A DNA stretch of 39,778 nt. Source: Pseudomonadota bacterium. GTDB taxonomy: Bacteria; Desulfobacterota; Desulfovibrionia; Desulfovibrionales; Desulfomicrobiaceae. How positions within the stretch are numbered: position 1 is the first letter of the stretch; the number at the start of each line of letters is the position of its first letter. Under the pieces are notes generated by a model that worked only from the letters and a program-made list of their open reading frames with translations, did no database searches and had not been told where the DNA came from. A program made the position numbers and the translations under genes. Shown here piece by piece: positions 7,845 to 15,375 of the stretch. Where the stretch lies: positions 1-39,778 of the forward strand of contig JAEWKZ010000087.1 of the NCBI GenBank assembly GCA_023393525.1, given 5' to 3'.

Positions 7845-7871
7845 AAACATGCCCAGCGTGCGGAGGACGAG

Positions 7872-8171
7872 ATGAAACATGGTGTGACATGTCTTGTGAC
7901 TGTTTTGCTTTTCGCCTCGGTGGCCGTTGCTTCAGGCGGCGCTGCCGAGCGCTACGCGAAATCGTGCAAAAGCTGCCATGGCGCGGATGGCTCCAACGCG
8001 GCCATGAGCAGGGCGTTGAAAGGGATGTCGGCGGAGGAGGTGAAGTCGGCGCTGCTTGGCTACAAGGCTCAATCCTACGGAGGGAAGAAGAAAGCCATGA
8101 TGGAACGGGTGAGCAAACCGCTGTCCGACGCCGAAATTGAGACGCTGTCCGCCTATATCGCCGGATTTTGA
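7872..8171 (+). CDS. Class I cytochrome c (c553-like)
   Basis: 99-residue precursor: signal peptide to about residue 20 (FASVAVASGG), then the haem site CKSCHGADGS and a C-terminal helix ending LSDAEIETLSAYIAGF. This layout and the roughly 80-residue mature size match small class I cytochromes such as cytochrome c553 of Desulfovibrio. Candidate axial Met residues lie in the KKKAMMERVSKP segment, the usual place. It is a periplasmic electron carrier. It sits directly downstream of another single-haem gene and is followed by a strong terminator. Confidence 0.88.
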   Translation: MKHGVTCLVTVLLFASVAVASGGAAERYAKSCKSCHGADGSNAAMSRALKGMSAEEVKSALLGYKAQSYGGKKKAMMERVSKPLSDAEIETLSAYIAGF

Positions 8172-8175
8172 GCAT

Positions 8176-8211
8176 GAAAAAGCCACGCAGGGAGACCGGC
8201 GTGGCTTTTTC
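8176..8211. terminator. Bidirectional terminator between cytochrome and stress-protein genes
   Basis: GAAAAAGCCACGC (8176-8188) is the exact inverse of GCGTGGCTTTTTC (8199-8211) with a ten-base loop. It serves the convergent genes on both sides. Confidence 0.92.
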
Positions 8212-8229
8212 GGATTTTCCGTCCGGCGA

Positions 8230-8745
8230 TCAGCAGGCGTGCTGCAGATCAGGGGAGGGCGCGAAGCGCCACTTGTTCCGGCAGGCCGTTCCGCAGGAGT
8301 TGGAGCATTCGCATTCCTCTCCCACGACGACCACGGGCACAGGGCTCTGCTTGCTGACCGTCTCCGTCAGCGATCCGAGAATCTTGCGGGTCGCGGCATG
8401 CCCTTTGGCGCCCATGATGATCATGTCGCAGCCATGATCCTGGGCGGCCTTGATGATGGCGTCGGCCGGCGCGCCCTGTTCGACCGCGATTTCAAATTCG
8501 ATCCCCGCTTCCCGGCATCCCTCCACGAAAATGGCGAAAATCTTGCCCATCTCCTCCAGATTCTTGCGGATGATCTTTTCGCGCCCGTCGGGGCTGATGC
8601 GTCCGCTGATCAAACCATGCGCATGAAAGAGGATGACCTTGGCTCCGCACTGCTTGGCCAGCGCGATGGCGTAGCGCTTGGCGCGGCGGGAGGCTTCGCT
8701 GTCGTTCACGGGTACCAGAAATGTTTTGAGACCTGGCAGATTCAT
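8230..8745 (-). CDS. Universal stress protein (UspA family)
   Basis: 171-residue cytosolic Usp-fold protein. The first strand is FLVPVNDSEAS, and the ATP-binding loop is in MGAKGHAATRKILGSLTETV, followed by the final strand VPVVVV. The known nucleotide motif is G-2x-G-9x-G-S/T; here only eight residues separate the second and third glycines, so ATP binding may be altered. The C-terminus has an unusual extension of about 30 residues rich in cysteine (CECSNSCGTAC and a terminal Cys), which could bind metal or form disulfides. A 16-base palindrome lies about 30 bases upstream of the start and could be an operator. It is transcribed alone, convergent with the cytochromes. Confidence 0.9.
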   Translation of the reverse strand: MNLPGLKTFLVPVNDSEASRRAKRYAIALAKQCGAKVILFHAHGLISGRISPDGREKIIRKNLEEMGKIFAIFVEGCREAGIEFEIAVEQGAPADAIIKAAQDHGCDMIIMGAKGHAATRKILGSLTETVSKQSPVPVVVVGEECECSNSCGTACRNKWRFAPSPDLQHAC

Positions 8746-9046
8746 ATGTGTTTTCTCCCAATGAAAGAATAGGTTGGTTAGTCAACCAATTTGTGCCATG
8801 CTTCACAAAGGTCGTCAAGAGGAATTATTCTCCAAAAAAGAAGAGGGACGTCTCGCATGGCGGAACCCTCGGTCAGGCGCTTCGGCTTTGCTTTTTTCGG
8901 AATGTGGCGGCGTCGTTGTATTTGAGCCGGCTCTCGGGCCGGGGCGTGGATCTGTTCTTCCGTGTTGCCAGAACGGCGCGATCCGACGTAGGCGCCGGGT
9001 AGCGGGCGTGGCCTGCGGAGCGGCATCACACCCGCAAGGAGGTTCG
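8746..9046. other. 301-base divergent intergenic region without a gene
   Basis: The region lies between the universal stress gene (minus) and the membrane-protein gene (plus). A plus-strand frame is open through it, but it has no ribosome-binding site and no recognisable protein similarity. The only feature I see is the palindrome at 8774-8789. Confidence 0.6.
8774..8789. promoter_or_regulatory. Palindromic operator candidate upstream of the stress-protein gene
   Basis: TTGGTT (8774-8779) and AACCAA (8784-8789) form perfect six-base arms around AGTC. The size and symmetry suit a TetR- or MarR-type dimeric repressor. It is 28 bases upstream of the Usp start codon, where bound protein could block transcription. 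No regulator gene for it is visible in the window. Confidence 0.4.
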
Positions 9047-10078
9047 ATGGATATAGGCAGGAACACACTGCGGCAGGCCATGGAAGAAGGGATTCTAAGC
9101 CCCGAACAGGCCGACAGGCTGTGGGCTTATCTTGAGGCTTCGGCTTCAAACGCGCCCGGATTCCGATTCACCCACATCCTCTACTATCTGGGTGGGCTGA
9201 TGGCCATGGGCGCCATGAGCCTGTTCATGACTCTGGGCTTTGAATCGTTCGGCGGCTGGGGGCTGCTTGGCATCGCCGCGGCCTACGCCCTGGCCGGGCT
9301 TGTGCTGACCGAAAATTTTCTGCAGCAACGCCGTCTGCCCATCCCGGCGGGCATCACGGCCACCTTTGTCGTGGCTCTGACTCCGCTGGCCGTCTACGGG
9401 TTTCAGGTCGCCATGGGCTGGTGGGCCGATGGACGGGTGTACCGGGACTATCATCTCTATGTCGACTGGCGCTGGATATTCATGGAACTGGCCACTCTGG
9501 CCGTCGGATCAATCATGCTCCTGCGCTATCGTCTGCCGTTTCTGGTCATGCCCGTGGCCGCGACACTGTGGTACATGAGCATGGATCTGACCCCCTTCCT
9601 CTTCGGCCAGGCCGATGCGACCTGGGAACTGCGCAAGCTGGTTTCCCTTTGGTCCGGAGTGGTCATCACCCTCATCGCCCTATGGATCGACATCCGGACC
9701 AAAGGCGAGAAGGACTATGCCTTCTGGCTCTACATCTTCGGGGTCACGGCGTTCTGGGGCGGCCTGTCCCTGATGCGTTCGGACAGCGAGTTGAACAAGT
9801 TTCTCTACTTCTGCGTGAACCTGCTGCTCATCTTCTGCGGCGCGGCCCTGTGCCGCAGGGTCTTCGCGGTTTACGGCGGCCTGGGCGCGGCGGGTTATCT
9901 GGGCTATCTTTCCTGGAACGTCTTCAAGGACAGCCTGGTTTTCCCCTTCGTGCTGACCCTGATCGGCCTGGGCGTGATCTGGCTCGGCATTCTCTGGCAA
10001 CGCCATGAGGGCGCCATCGCCCTGCGCTTGCGGCGTTTCTTGCCCGAACCGCTGCGGGGGCTGGCGCAGAGGAGTTAG
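9047..10078 (+). CDS. Polytopic inner-membrane protein, DUF2157-like
   Basis: 343-residue protein. A short cytosolic N-terminal helix pair (RQAMEEGILSPEQADRLWAYL) resembles the 'early' motif of DUF2157-type proteins and is followed by about ten hydrophobic segments from residue 45 to 325, with conserved aromatic residues between them. Function is unknown. An in-frame extension to 8774 is open, but the ATG at 9047 has AAGGAGG seven bases upstream and starts the recognisable part. It stands alone between the Usp gene and the CGGC-domain gene, about 170 bases before the latter. Confidence 0.75.
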   Translation: MDIGRNTLRQAMEEGILSPEQADRLWAYLEASASNAPGFRFTHILYYLGGLMAMGAMSLFMTLGFESFGGWGLLGIAAAYALAGLVLTENFLQQRRLPIPAGITATFVVALTPLAVYGFQVAMGWWADGRVYRDYHLYVDWRWIFMELATLAVGSIMLLRYRLPFLVMPVAATLWYMSMDLTPFLFGQADATWELRKLVSLWSGVVITLIALWIDIRTKGEKDYAFWLYIFGVTAFWGGLSLMRSDSELNKFLYFCVNLLLIFCGAALCRRVFAVYGGLGAAGYLGYLSWNVFKDSLVFPFVLTLIGLGVIWLGILWQRHEGAIALRLRRFLPEPLRGLAQRS

Positions 10079-10248
10079 GCTGATCGGAGGTTTTTGAAGC
10101 GCTTTGCTCTGGGGTGTGAAGTTTTCTTGGTGCGTATGTCGAGCTGGCTCCAAAATGCGGCATGCCCGCTTGCCATTGCGGCGCAATGGGCCTAATTTCG
10201 GCACGTTTCGCAACAACTCGAAATTTTGCTTTATCAAGGAGGTGCAGT

Positions 10249-10614
10249 GTGGAAAAGATTCTGATCGTGGGCTGCAAGAACACCATGGACGACGTGTGCA
10301 TCGGCTGTTCGCGCTGTCTGGTGGCCTTCAACAGAAGGCAGGGAATTTTCGAGATCTACGAGGACACCGACGCTGAGATAGTCGGCATGGTCGGCTGCGG
10401 CGGCTGTCCGGCCCCGGCCATCGTGACCCGGCTTATGCAGGTCAAGCTCTGGAACGCGCCCATGAACGAGAAGCCCACCGTGATCCACATCGCGCCCTGC
10501 ATTGCCGAGCAGTGTCCGCACAAGGAAGAGATCATCAAAAAAATCACGGCCAAGGCCGGCATCCGCGTCATCGAAGGCACGCATCCCTACGTGCCTCAGG
10601 ATATTTTCGCCTGA
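10249..10614 (+). CDS. CGGC-domain (putative metal-binding) protein
   Basis: 121-residue cytosolic protein starting at GTG, chosen because AAGGAGGTG lies five bases upstream; no ATG in frame gives a better fit. It begins EKILIVGCKN and has Cys pairs in CIGCSRC, then the name-giving GCGGCPAPAI and a late IAPCIAEQCPHK block. The cysteine-rich motifs match the CGGC domain family (PF08821), which is frequent in anaerobes and thought to bind metal or an iron-sulfur centre. The biochemical role is not known. It is followed by a strong hairpin terminator. Confidence 0.85.
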   Translation: MEKILIVGCKNTMDDVCIGCSRCLVAFNRRQGIFEIYEDTDAEIVGMVGCGGCPAPAIVTRLMQVKLWNAPMNEKPTVIHIAPCIAEQCPHKEEIIKKITAKAGIRVIEGTHPYVPQDIFA

Positions 10615-10620
10615 TAATCG

Positions 10621-10665
10621 CGAAGAAGTCGGGGATGTTCGCGCATCCCCGGCTTCTTCGTTTCG
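10621..10665. terminator. Terminator between the CGGC-domain and CvfB-like genes
   Basis: CGAAGAAGTCGGGGATG and CATCCCCGGCTTCTTCG form a 17-base stem with one mismatch, with loop TTCGCG. The T-run is short (TTTCG), but stem strength and position between convergent genes support a terminator. Confidence 0.8.
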
Positions 10666-10683
10666 TCTGCGATCAGACTTCGA

Positions 10684-11514
10684 TCAGAGCAGCACGATCC
10701 GGTCCGGTTCGATGCTGATTTTTTTTTGCTTGTAGAGACGTCCCAGGGCTTTTTTGTAGTTGGACTTGCTGGCTCCGAAGGCGGCGGCGATGTGTTCGGC
10801 CGGGCTTTTGTCCGTCACTTCCGAGGTTCCGCCGCATTGGGCCAAGTGGGCGAGGATGCGGTCAGCCAGCATGTCCAGGCCGGACATGCCGGGGGGCAGG
10901 AGGGACAGGTCGATCTTGCCGTCCGGGCGGATGGCCTTGACGTATCCCTTCATGCGTTGGCCGTAGCGCAGCTCGCCGGGGGCGTCGTCCCGGAAAACCA
11001 GCCCGAGGTGGGTGTTGTTGATCACGGCCTTGAAGCCGAGCTCCGAAAAGCCGCTCACGAGCAGGTCCACTTCCTGGCCCGGCTTGAACCCGGTTCCGTC
11101 CTCGCTCAGATAGGAATGCAGCTTGGCCGTTCCCGCCAGGCGTCCGGTGCGTTCGTCCACGTAGACGAGGATGACGTAGGACCGGCCTTCCTCCAGCGGC
11201 TTGTACTGCTCGTTTGACGGGACAAAGAGGTCCTTGGGCAGGCCCCAGTCCACGAAGACTCCGGACTTGGTCACGGCCACGACCTTCATGAAGGCGCATT
11301 GGCCGACCTCGGCCTTGGGCCTGGCCAGGCTGCCCGTGAGCACCGTCTCGGAGTCGCGGTACAAAAAGACGTTCAAACTGTCGCCCACCGCCGTGCCCGC
11401 CGGAAGCTCCCGCTTGGGCACGAAGACCTCGCCCAGGTTTTCACCGTCGAGATAGGCGCCGCCCGTGACCAGCTTCATGACCTTCAGGGTCGCTTGCTTG
11501 CCGAATTCGATCAT
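10684..11514 (-). CDS. CvfB/YitL-family S1-like RNA-binding protein
   Basis: 276-residue cytosolic protein. It has tandem S1-like beta-barrels: an N-terminal barrel (LKVMKLVTGGAYLDG), a canonical S1 repeat (VVAVTKSGVFVDWGLPKDLFVP) near residues 75-100, and another (LLVSGFSELGFKAVINNTHLGLVF). A winged-helix C-terminus (AAFGASKSNYKKALGRLYKQKKI) completes the CvfB/YitL architecture. Members bind RNA and affect virulence or growth in Firmicutes; the role here is unknown. The ATG at 11514 overlaps the stop of the upstream DUF1456 gene as ATGA and has GGGAGGA upstream, so the two are translationally coupled. A longer frame to 11580 is rejected. Confidence 0.85.
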   Translation of the reverse strand: MIEFGKQATLKVMKLVTGGAYLDGENLGEVFVPKRELPAGTAVGDSLNVFLYRDSETVLTGSLARPKAEVGQCAFMKVVAVTKSGVFVDWGLPKDLFVPSNEQYKPLEEGRSYVILVYVDERTGRLAGTAKLHSYLSEDGTGFKPGQEVDLLVSGFSELGFKAVINNTHLGLVFRDDAPGELRYGQRMKGYVKAIRPDGKIDLSLLPPGMSGLDMLADRILAHLAQCGGTSEVTDKSPAEHIAAAFGASKSNYKKALGRLYKQKKISIEPDRIVLL

Positions 11515-11975
11515 GAGAGTTCCTCCCGCGAGATTGTCGCCAGTCCGCTCAAAAATTTTCGTAGAAGCTGGTCCCGGCAATGCACGAAATTGCGATGCCC
11601 CGGTTTGCGAAAAAAGGCGGAGAGTTCGGATTTCGAAATCTCCATGCCGCCTGCCTCCAGAATGCGGACCATGTCCGCGTCCTTGAGTTCAAGGGCGATG
11701 CGGATCTTGCGCAGGATCAGGTTGTTGTTCAGGGTCTCGGCCGCTTCGGAAGTGGATTCCCTGGCCCCGCGCCGGGAAGTGATCAGCCCGTCCAGAAAGG
11801 CGCTCAGCAGCACATCCGGGCACTCCACGAAGCCGGGTTCCTCGTCCTTTTTCAGCAGGAGATCGAGGTCTTCCTGGCTCAGAGCGTGCCCGCCCAGGGT
11901 GAAGAGCCGGATGATCCCGGCGTTGTTCAGATTCAGCGCATAGCGCAAGCGGCGCAGTATGTCGTTGTTGGTCAT
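11511..11975 (-). CDS. DUF1456-family protein (YehS-like)
   Basis: 154-residue protein made of two similar halves. Each starts with a helix like NNDILRRLRYALNL (residue 3) or NNLILRKIRIALEL (about residue 84) and continues to an (I/V)RLF- or VRIL-type helix and a 'L--FL-GL' end. This duplication is characteristic of DUF1456 (YehS). Function is unknown; small basic helical repeats suggest nucleic-acid or protein binding. The start at 11975 has GAGGA upstream. Its stop overlaps the CvfB-like start by four bases. Confidence 0.88.
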   Translation of the reverse strand: MTNNDILRRLRYALNLNNAGIIRLFTLGGHALSQEDLDLLLKKDEEPGFVECPDVLLSAFLDGLITSRRGARESTSEAAETLNNNLILRKIRIALELKDADMVRILEAGGMEISKSELSAFFRKPGHRNFVHCRDQLLRKFLSGLATISREELS

Positions 11976-12117
11976 CGGTAAAGTCCTCGGTGAGAATCGT
12001 CAGGCCTCGCCTACACGTGAAGCGGGAGGCGGTCATCAGAAAAGATTCCCCGCCGACCGCCGGGGCGGGGACCGTGTTTGTTCTTGACCCATCGTGCCGT
12101 GATGGTAGTTTTGCTCT

Positions 12118-15100
12118 ATGAGCAAACGATTCCGCTTCGATCCCTGCACGCTGCCCGCGCGCAATGCGTATTCCTTTTTTCCGCGCCGCGCCGCCGTTTT
12201 TTTTCTGCTGGGCTTTTTTTCGGCCCTGTCGTGCAGCGCTTTCGCGGCCGCGCCGGAGCGGACGGTGCGGCTTCAGCTTAAATGGCGGCACCAGTTCCAG
12301 TTCGCGGGGTATTACGCGGCCGAGGCGCTGGGCTACTTTCGGGAAGAGGGGCTCGACGTGCGGATCCTTGAGGGCTCTCCAGGCATCGATCCCTGTTCGC
12401 GCCTGCTTTCCGGGGCGGCCGAGTTCGCGGTGGATTCGCCTGCCATCCTCATCAAGCGCCAGCAGGGCGATCCACTGGTCGCCCTGGCCGCCATTTTTCA
12501 GCATTCGCCCAACGTCATCATGACCCTGAAGGATTCGCGTCTCGATTCTCCCCACGATCTGCGCGGCAAGAAAATCATGATCACACCGGAGACGGACCCG
12601 GAATGCCTGGCCATGCTCGTCAGCGAGGGCATGGACATGAAGAGCGTGATCCAGATGCCGCATTCCTGGGATATCGACGATCTCGTGTCGGGGCGGGTCG
12701 ACGCCATGAGCGCCTATCTGACCAGCGAACCGTATTTCATGGCGCAGCGCGGTTTTTCCCCGTCCTTCATCAGGCCGATCAACTACGGAGTGGATTTCTA
12801 CGGCGATTGCCTGGCCACCACCGAGAGCTATCTGCTCGACAATCCCGAGCAGGTCGAGTCCTTTCTGCGCGCGGTGCGGCGCGGCTGGCGCTACGCCATG
12901 GAAAACCCGGAAGAAATGGTCGATTTGATCCGTTCGCGCTACGCCTCGAATCTATCCAGGGAATATCTTCTTTTCGAAGCCCAGAGCATGGCGCATCTTA
13001 TCCGGCCCGATTTCGTGGAGGTCGGACACATGAACCCCGAGCGCTGGCGGCACATCGCCAGCCTTTACGTAAGACTCGGGATGATGGGACCGGACTACGA
13101 TCTTTCCGGGTTTCTCTATACCGAATTCAAGGAGAATCTGCGCGCTGAAAAGCAGCGCATCATAAGCCTCACCCTGTCCGTGCTGGCGGCTTTTTTGCTC
13201 GTGGGCAGCGTGATAACGGGCATGCTCTTCTTTTTCAACGCCCGGCTCAGCCGACAGGTGCAGGAACGCACCGCGGCCCTTTCGGCCAGCGAACGCAGCT
13301 TCCGGGCATTTTTCGAGATGGCCAGCGTGGGCGTGGCGCAGTTCGAGGGCGTTTCGCACCGTTTCATCAAGGTCAACAAAAAATTCTCCGAGCTGATGGG
13401 GTACGGCGAGGCGGAACTGGCCGCTCTCAGCCCGCGCGATTTGGTCCACGCCGACGATACGCGGGCTTCCGAGGAAGCCATGGCGCCCCTGGCGTCCGGA
13501 GCGCGCAAGGAAGTCACTCTGGAAAAACGCTATGTACGCAAGGATGGAAGCGTTTTTTGGGGCCTTGCGACCATTTCCGCCCTGTGGGGCGATGCGGGGC
13601 ATCCGAAGTTCTATCTGGCCGTGGTCCGCGACATCACTACGCGCAAGAAGGCCGAGGATAAGCTTCTGCTGGCCGCCAAGGTCTTCGAGAACACCGTCGA
13701 GGGCATCGTGGTCACCGACACCAGCGGCACCATCGAGCAGGTCAATCCCGGCTTCACGGCCATCACCGGCTACAGCGCCGAGGAGGCCGTGGGCGGCAAC
13801 CCGCGCATTCTCAAATCCGATCGGCACCCGCAGCACTTCTACAGCGAGATGTGGGCCAGACTGGTGGAGGATGGGCACTGGGCCGGGGAAATCTGGAACC
13901 GGCGCAAGAACGGCGAATCCTACCCCGAATGGCTGACCATAACCGCCGTCAAGAACGAGGCTGGCCAGACCACCAACTACGTCTCCATCTTTCACGACAT
14001 AACCGAACTCAAACGCCAGCAGGACGCCCTGGAATATCAGGCCCAGCACGACGCCCTGACCGGCCTTCCCAATCGCATCCTGCTCGGAGACCGACTGCGC
14101 ATGGCCCTGGCGCAGCTTGGGCGCAGCGGCGGCAAGCTCGCGCTTCTTTTTCTCGATATCGACAATTTCAAGACCATCAACGACGGATTGGGGCATGGCG
14201 TCGGGGACAAGCTGCTGGTGGAACTGGCCCGCCGCCTGGAAGCTCTTTTGCGCGGCGGGGATACCCTGGCCCGCCTGGGCGGCGATGAATTCCTGATCCT
14301 CCTCCCGGAGATCGAGTCCATCGACGACGCCAGCCATATCGCGACCCGCATGCTCGATGCCTTGAAGGCCCCTTTTCGGCATGAGGACGGCGAGTATATC
14401 GTCACCGCGAGCATCGGCCTGACCGTCGCCCCCGATGACGGCATCGAAGGGCCCAAGCTGATCAAGAACGCGGACATGGCCATGTACCGGGCCAAGAGCC
14501 TGGGGCGCAACAACTACCAGTTCTTCACCCCGGAAATGGATGTGGCCGCGCATCGGCGCATTTCCCTGGAGTACAAGCTGCGCAAGGCCATAGAGGCGCA
14601 GGAATTCGAACTTTTCTACCAGCCTTTGGTGGACATGGACAGCGGAAGGATTCTCGGGGCCGAGGCGTTGGTGCGCTGGCGCTGTGACGGTCAAATCGTC
14701 TCTCCGGCGGAGTTCATCCCCCTGGCCGAGGATTCCGGGCTCATCCTGCCCCTGGGCGACTGGGTGCTGCGCACGGCGGCCCGTCAGGCCCGGCAGTGGC
14801 AGGACGACGGGCACGACCTGACCATGTCCGTGAACATCTCCTCGCGCCAGTTCGCCGGGACGGACCTGGCCGCGACCCTGCGCGAGGTTTTGCAGCTCAC
14901 GAACCTCAAACCCGGCAGGCTCTACTTCGAGATCACCGAGTCCATGCTCATGGGCGACGTGGCCAAAGCCGAGGCGACCCTGCTGGCCCTGCGCGAAGCG
15001 GGCGGCACCTTTTTCCTGGACGATTTCGGCACCGGCTATTCGTCCCTGTCCTACCTCAAGCGCCTGCCCATCGACGGGCTCAAGATCGACCGCTCCTTCA

Positions 15101-15342
15101 TCAAGGACATCACCGAAGACGCCGACAGCCTGGCCATCGTCGCGGCCATCGTGTCCATGGCCCGAACCCTCAATCTGCGGCTGGTGGCCGAGGGCGTGGA
15201 AACCCAGGAACAGCGAGGGCTGCTCGCCTCCATGGGACCCATCGTGCTGCAGGGGTATCTTGCCAGCCCGCCCGTGCCCGCCTCGGATTTCGAGGCCCTG
15301 CTGCGCAGGACGGCGCTGCTCTCCGCGCTGTCCCGCCCCTGA
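12118..15342 (+). CDS. NMT1-type periplasmic sensor-PAS-PAS-GGDEF-EAL protein
   Basis: 1074-residue membrane sensor that can make and break c-di-GMP. Order: signal/anchor (about 25-45); periplasmic NMT1/THI5-like solute-binding domain (about 50-330, starting LQLKWRHQFQFAGYYAAEALG); membrane helix (347-370); two PAS domains (about 385-505 and 515-635); GGDEF (motif 721-725); and EAL (Glu849 in GAEALVRW). The GGDEF half has an inhibitory RxxD site (RGGD) five residues before the motif. The EAL half keeps FEITES, DDFGTGYSSL and KIDRSF, so both activities look intact. NMT1-type domains bind pyrimidine-like or other small ligands; the ligand here is unknown. The ATG at 12118 has a poor ribosome-binding site. 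It is divergent from the DUF1456 gene and convergent with a chemoreceptor. Confidence 0.92.
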   Translation: MSKRFRFDPCTLPARNAYSFFPRRAAVFFLLGFFSALSCSAFAAAPERTVRLQLKWRHQFQFAGYYAAEALGYFREEGLDVRILEGSPGIDPCSRLLSGAAEFAVDSPAILIKRQQGDPLVALAAIFQHSPNVIMTLKDSRLDSPHDLRGKKIMITPETDPECLAMLVSEGMDMKSVIQMPHSWDIDDLVSGRVDAMSAYLTSEPYFMAQRGFSPSFIRPINYGVDFYGDCLATTESYLLDNPEQVESFLRAVRRGWRYAMENPEEMVDLIRSRYASNLSREYLLFEAQSMAHLIRPDFVEVGHMNPERWRHIASLYVRLGMMGPDYDLSGFLYTEFKENLRAEKQRIISLTLSVLAAFLLVGSVITGMLFFFNARLSRQVQERTAALSASERSFRAFFEMASVGVAQFEGVSHRFIKVNKKFSELMGYGEAELAALSPRDLVHADDTRASEEAMAPLASGARKEVTLEKRYVRKDGSVFWGLATISALWGDAGHPKFYLAVVRDITTRKKAEDKLLLAAKVFENTVEGIVVTDTSGTIEQVNPGFTAITGYSAEEAVGGNPRILKSDRHPQHFYSEMWARLVEDGHWAGEIWNRRKNGESYPEWLTITAVKNEAGQTTNYVSIFHDITELKRQQDALEYQAQHDALTGLPNRILLGDRLRMALAQLGRSGGKLALLFLDIDNFKTINDGLGHGVGDKLLVELARRLEALLRGGDTLARLGGDEFLILLPEIESIDDASHIATRMLDALKAPFRHEDGEYIVTASIGLTVAPDDGIEGPKLIKNADMAMYRAKSLGRNNYQFFTPEMDVAAHRRISLEYKLRKAIEAQEFELFYQPLVDMDSGRILGAEALVRWRCDGQIVSPAEFIPLAEDSGLILPLGDWVLRTAARQARQWQDDGHDLTMSVNISSRQFAGTDLAATLREVLQLTNLKPGRLYFEITESMLMGDVAKAEATLLALREAGGTFFLDDFGTGYSSLSYLKRLPIDGLKIDRSFIKDITEDADSLAIVAAIVSMARTLNLRLVAEGVETQEQRGLLASMGPIVLQGYLASPPVPASDFEALLRRTALLSALSRP

Positions 15343-15350
15343 ATGCGCGG

Positions 15351-15375
15351 TCCGGCGCGCGCTGGGCGCGCCGGA
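15351..15375. terminator. Hairpin between the GGDEF-EAL and chemoreceptor genes
   Basis: TCCGGCGCGC (15351-15360) and GCGCGCCGGA (15366-15375) are perfect ten-base arms around a five-base loop, abutting the chemoreceptor stop codon. There is no T-run, so termination strength is uncertain. Confidence 0.5.

Noticed and set aside
8774..9046. In-frame N-terminal extension of the DUF2157-like protein
   Set aside because: No ribosome-binding site, Arg/Gly-rich low-quality sequence, and it would overlap the Usp operator region; the ATG at 9047 has an ideal AAGGAGG.
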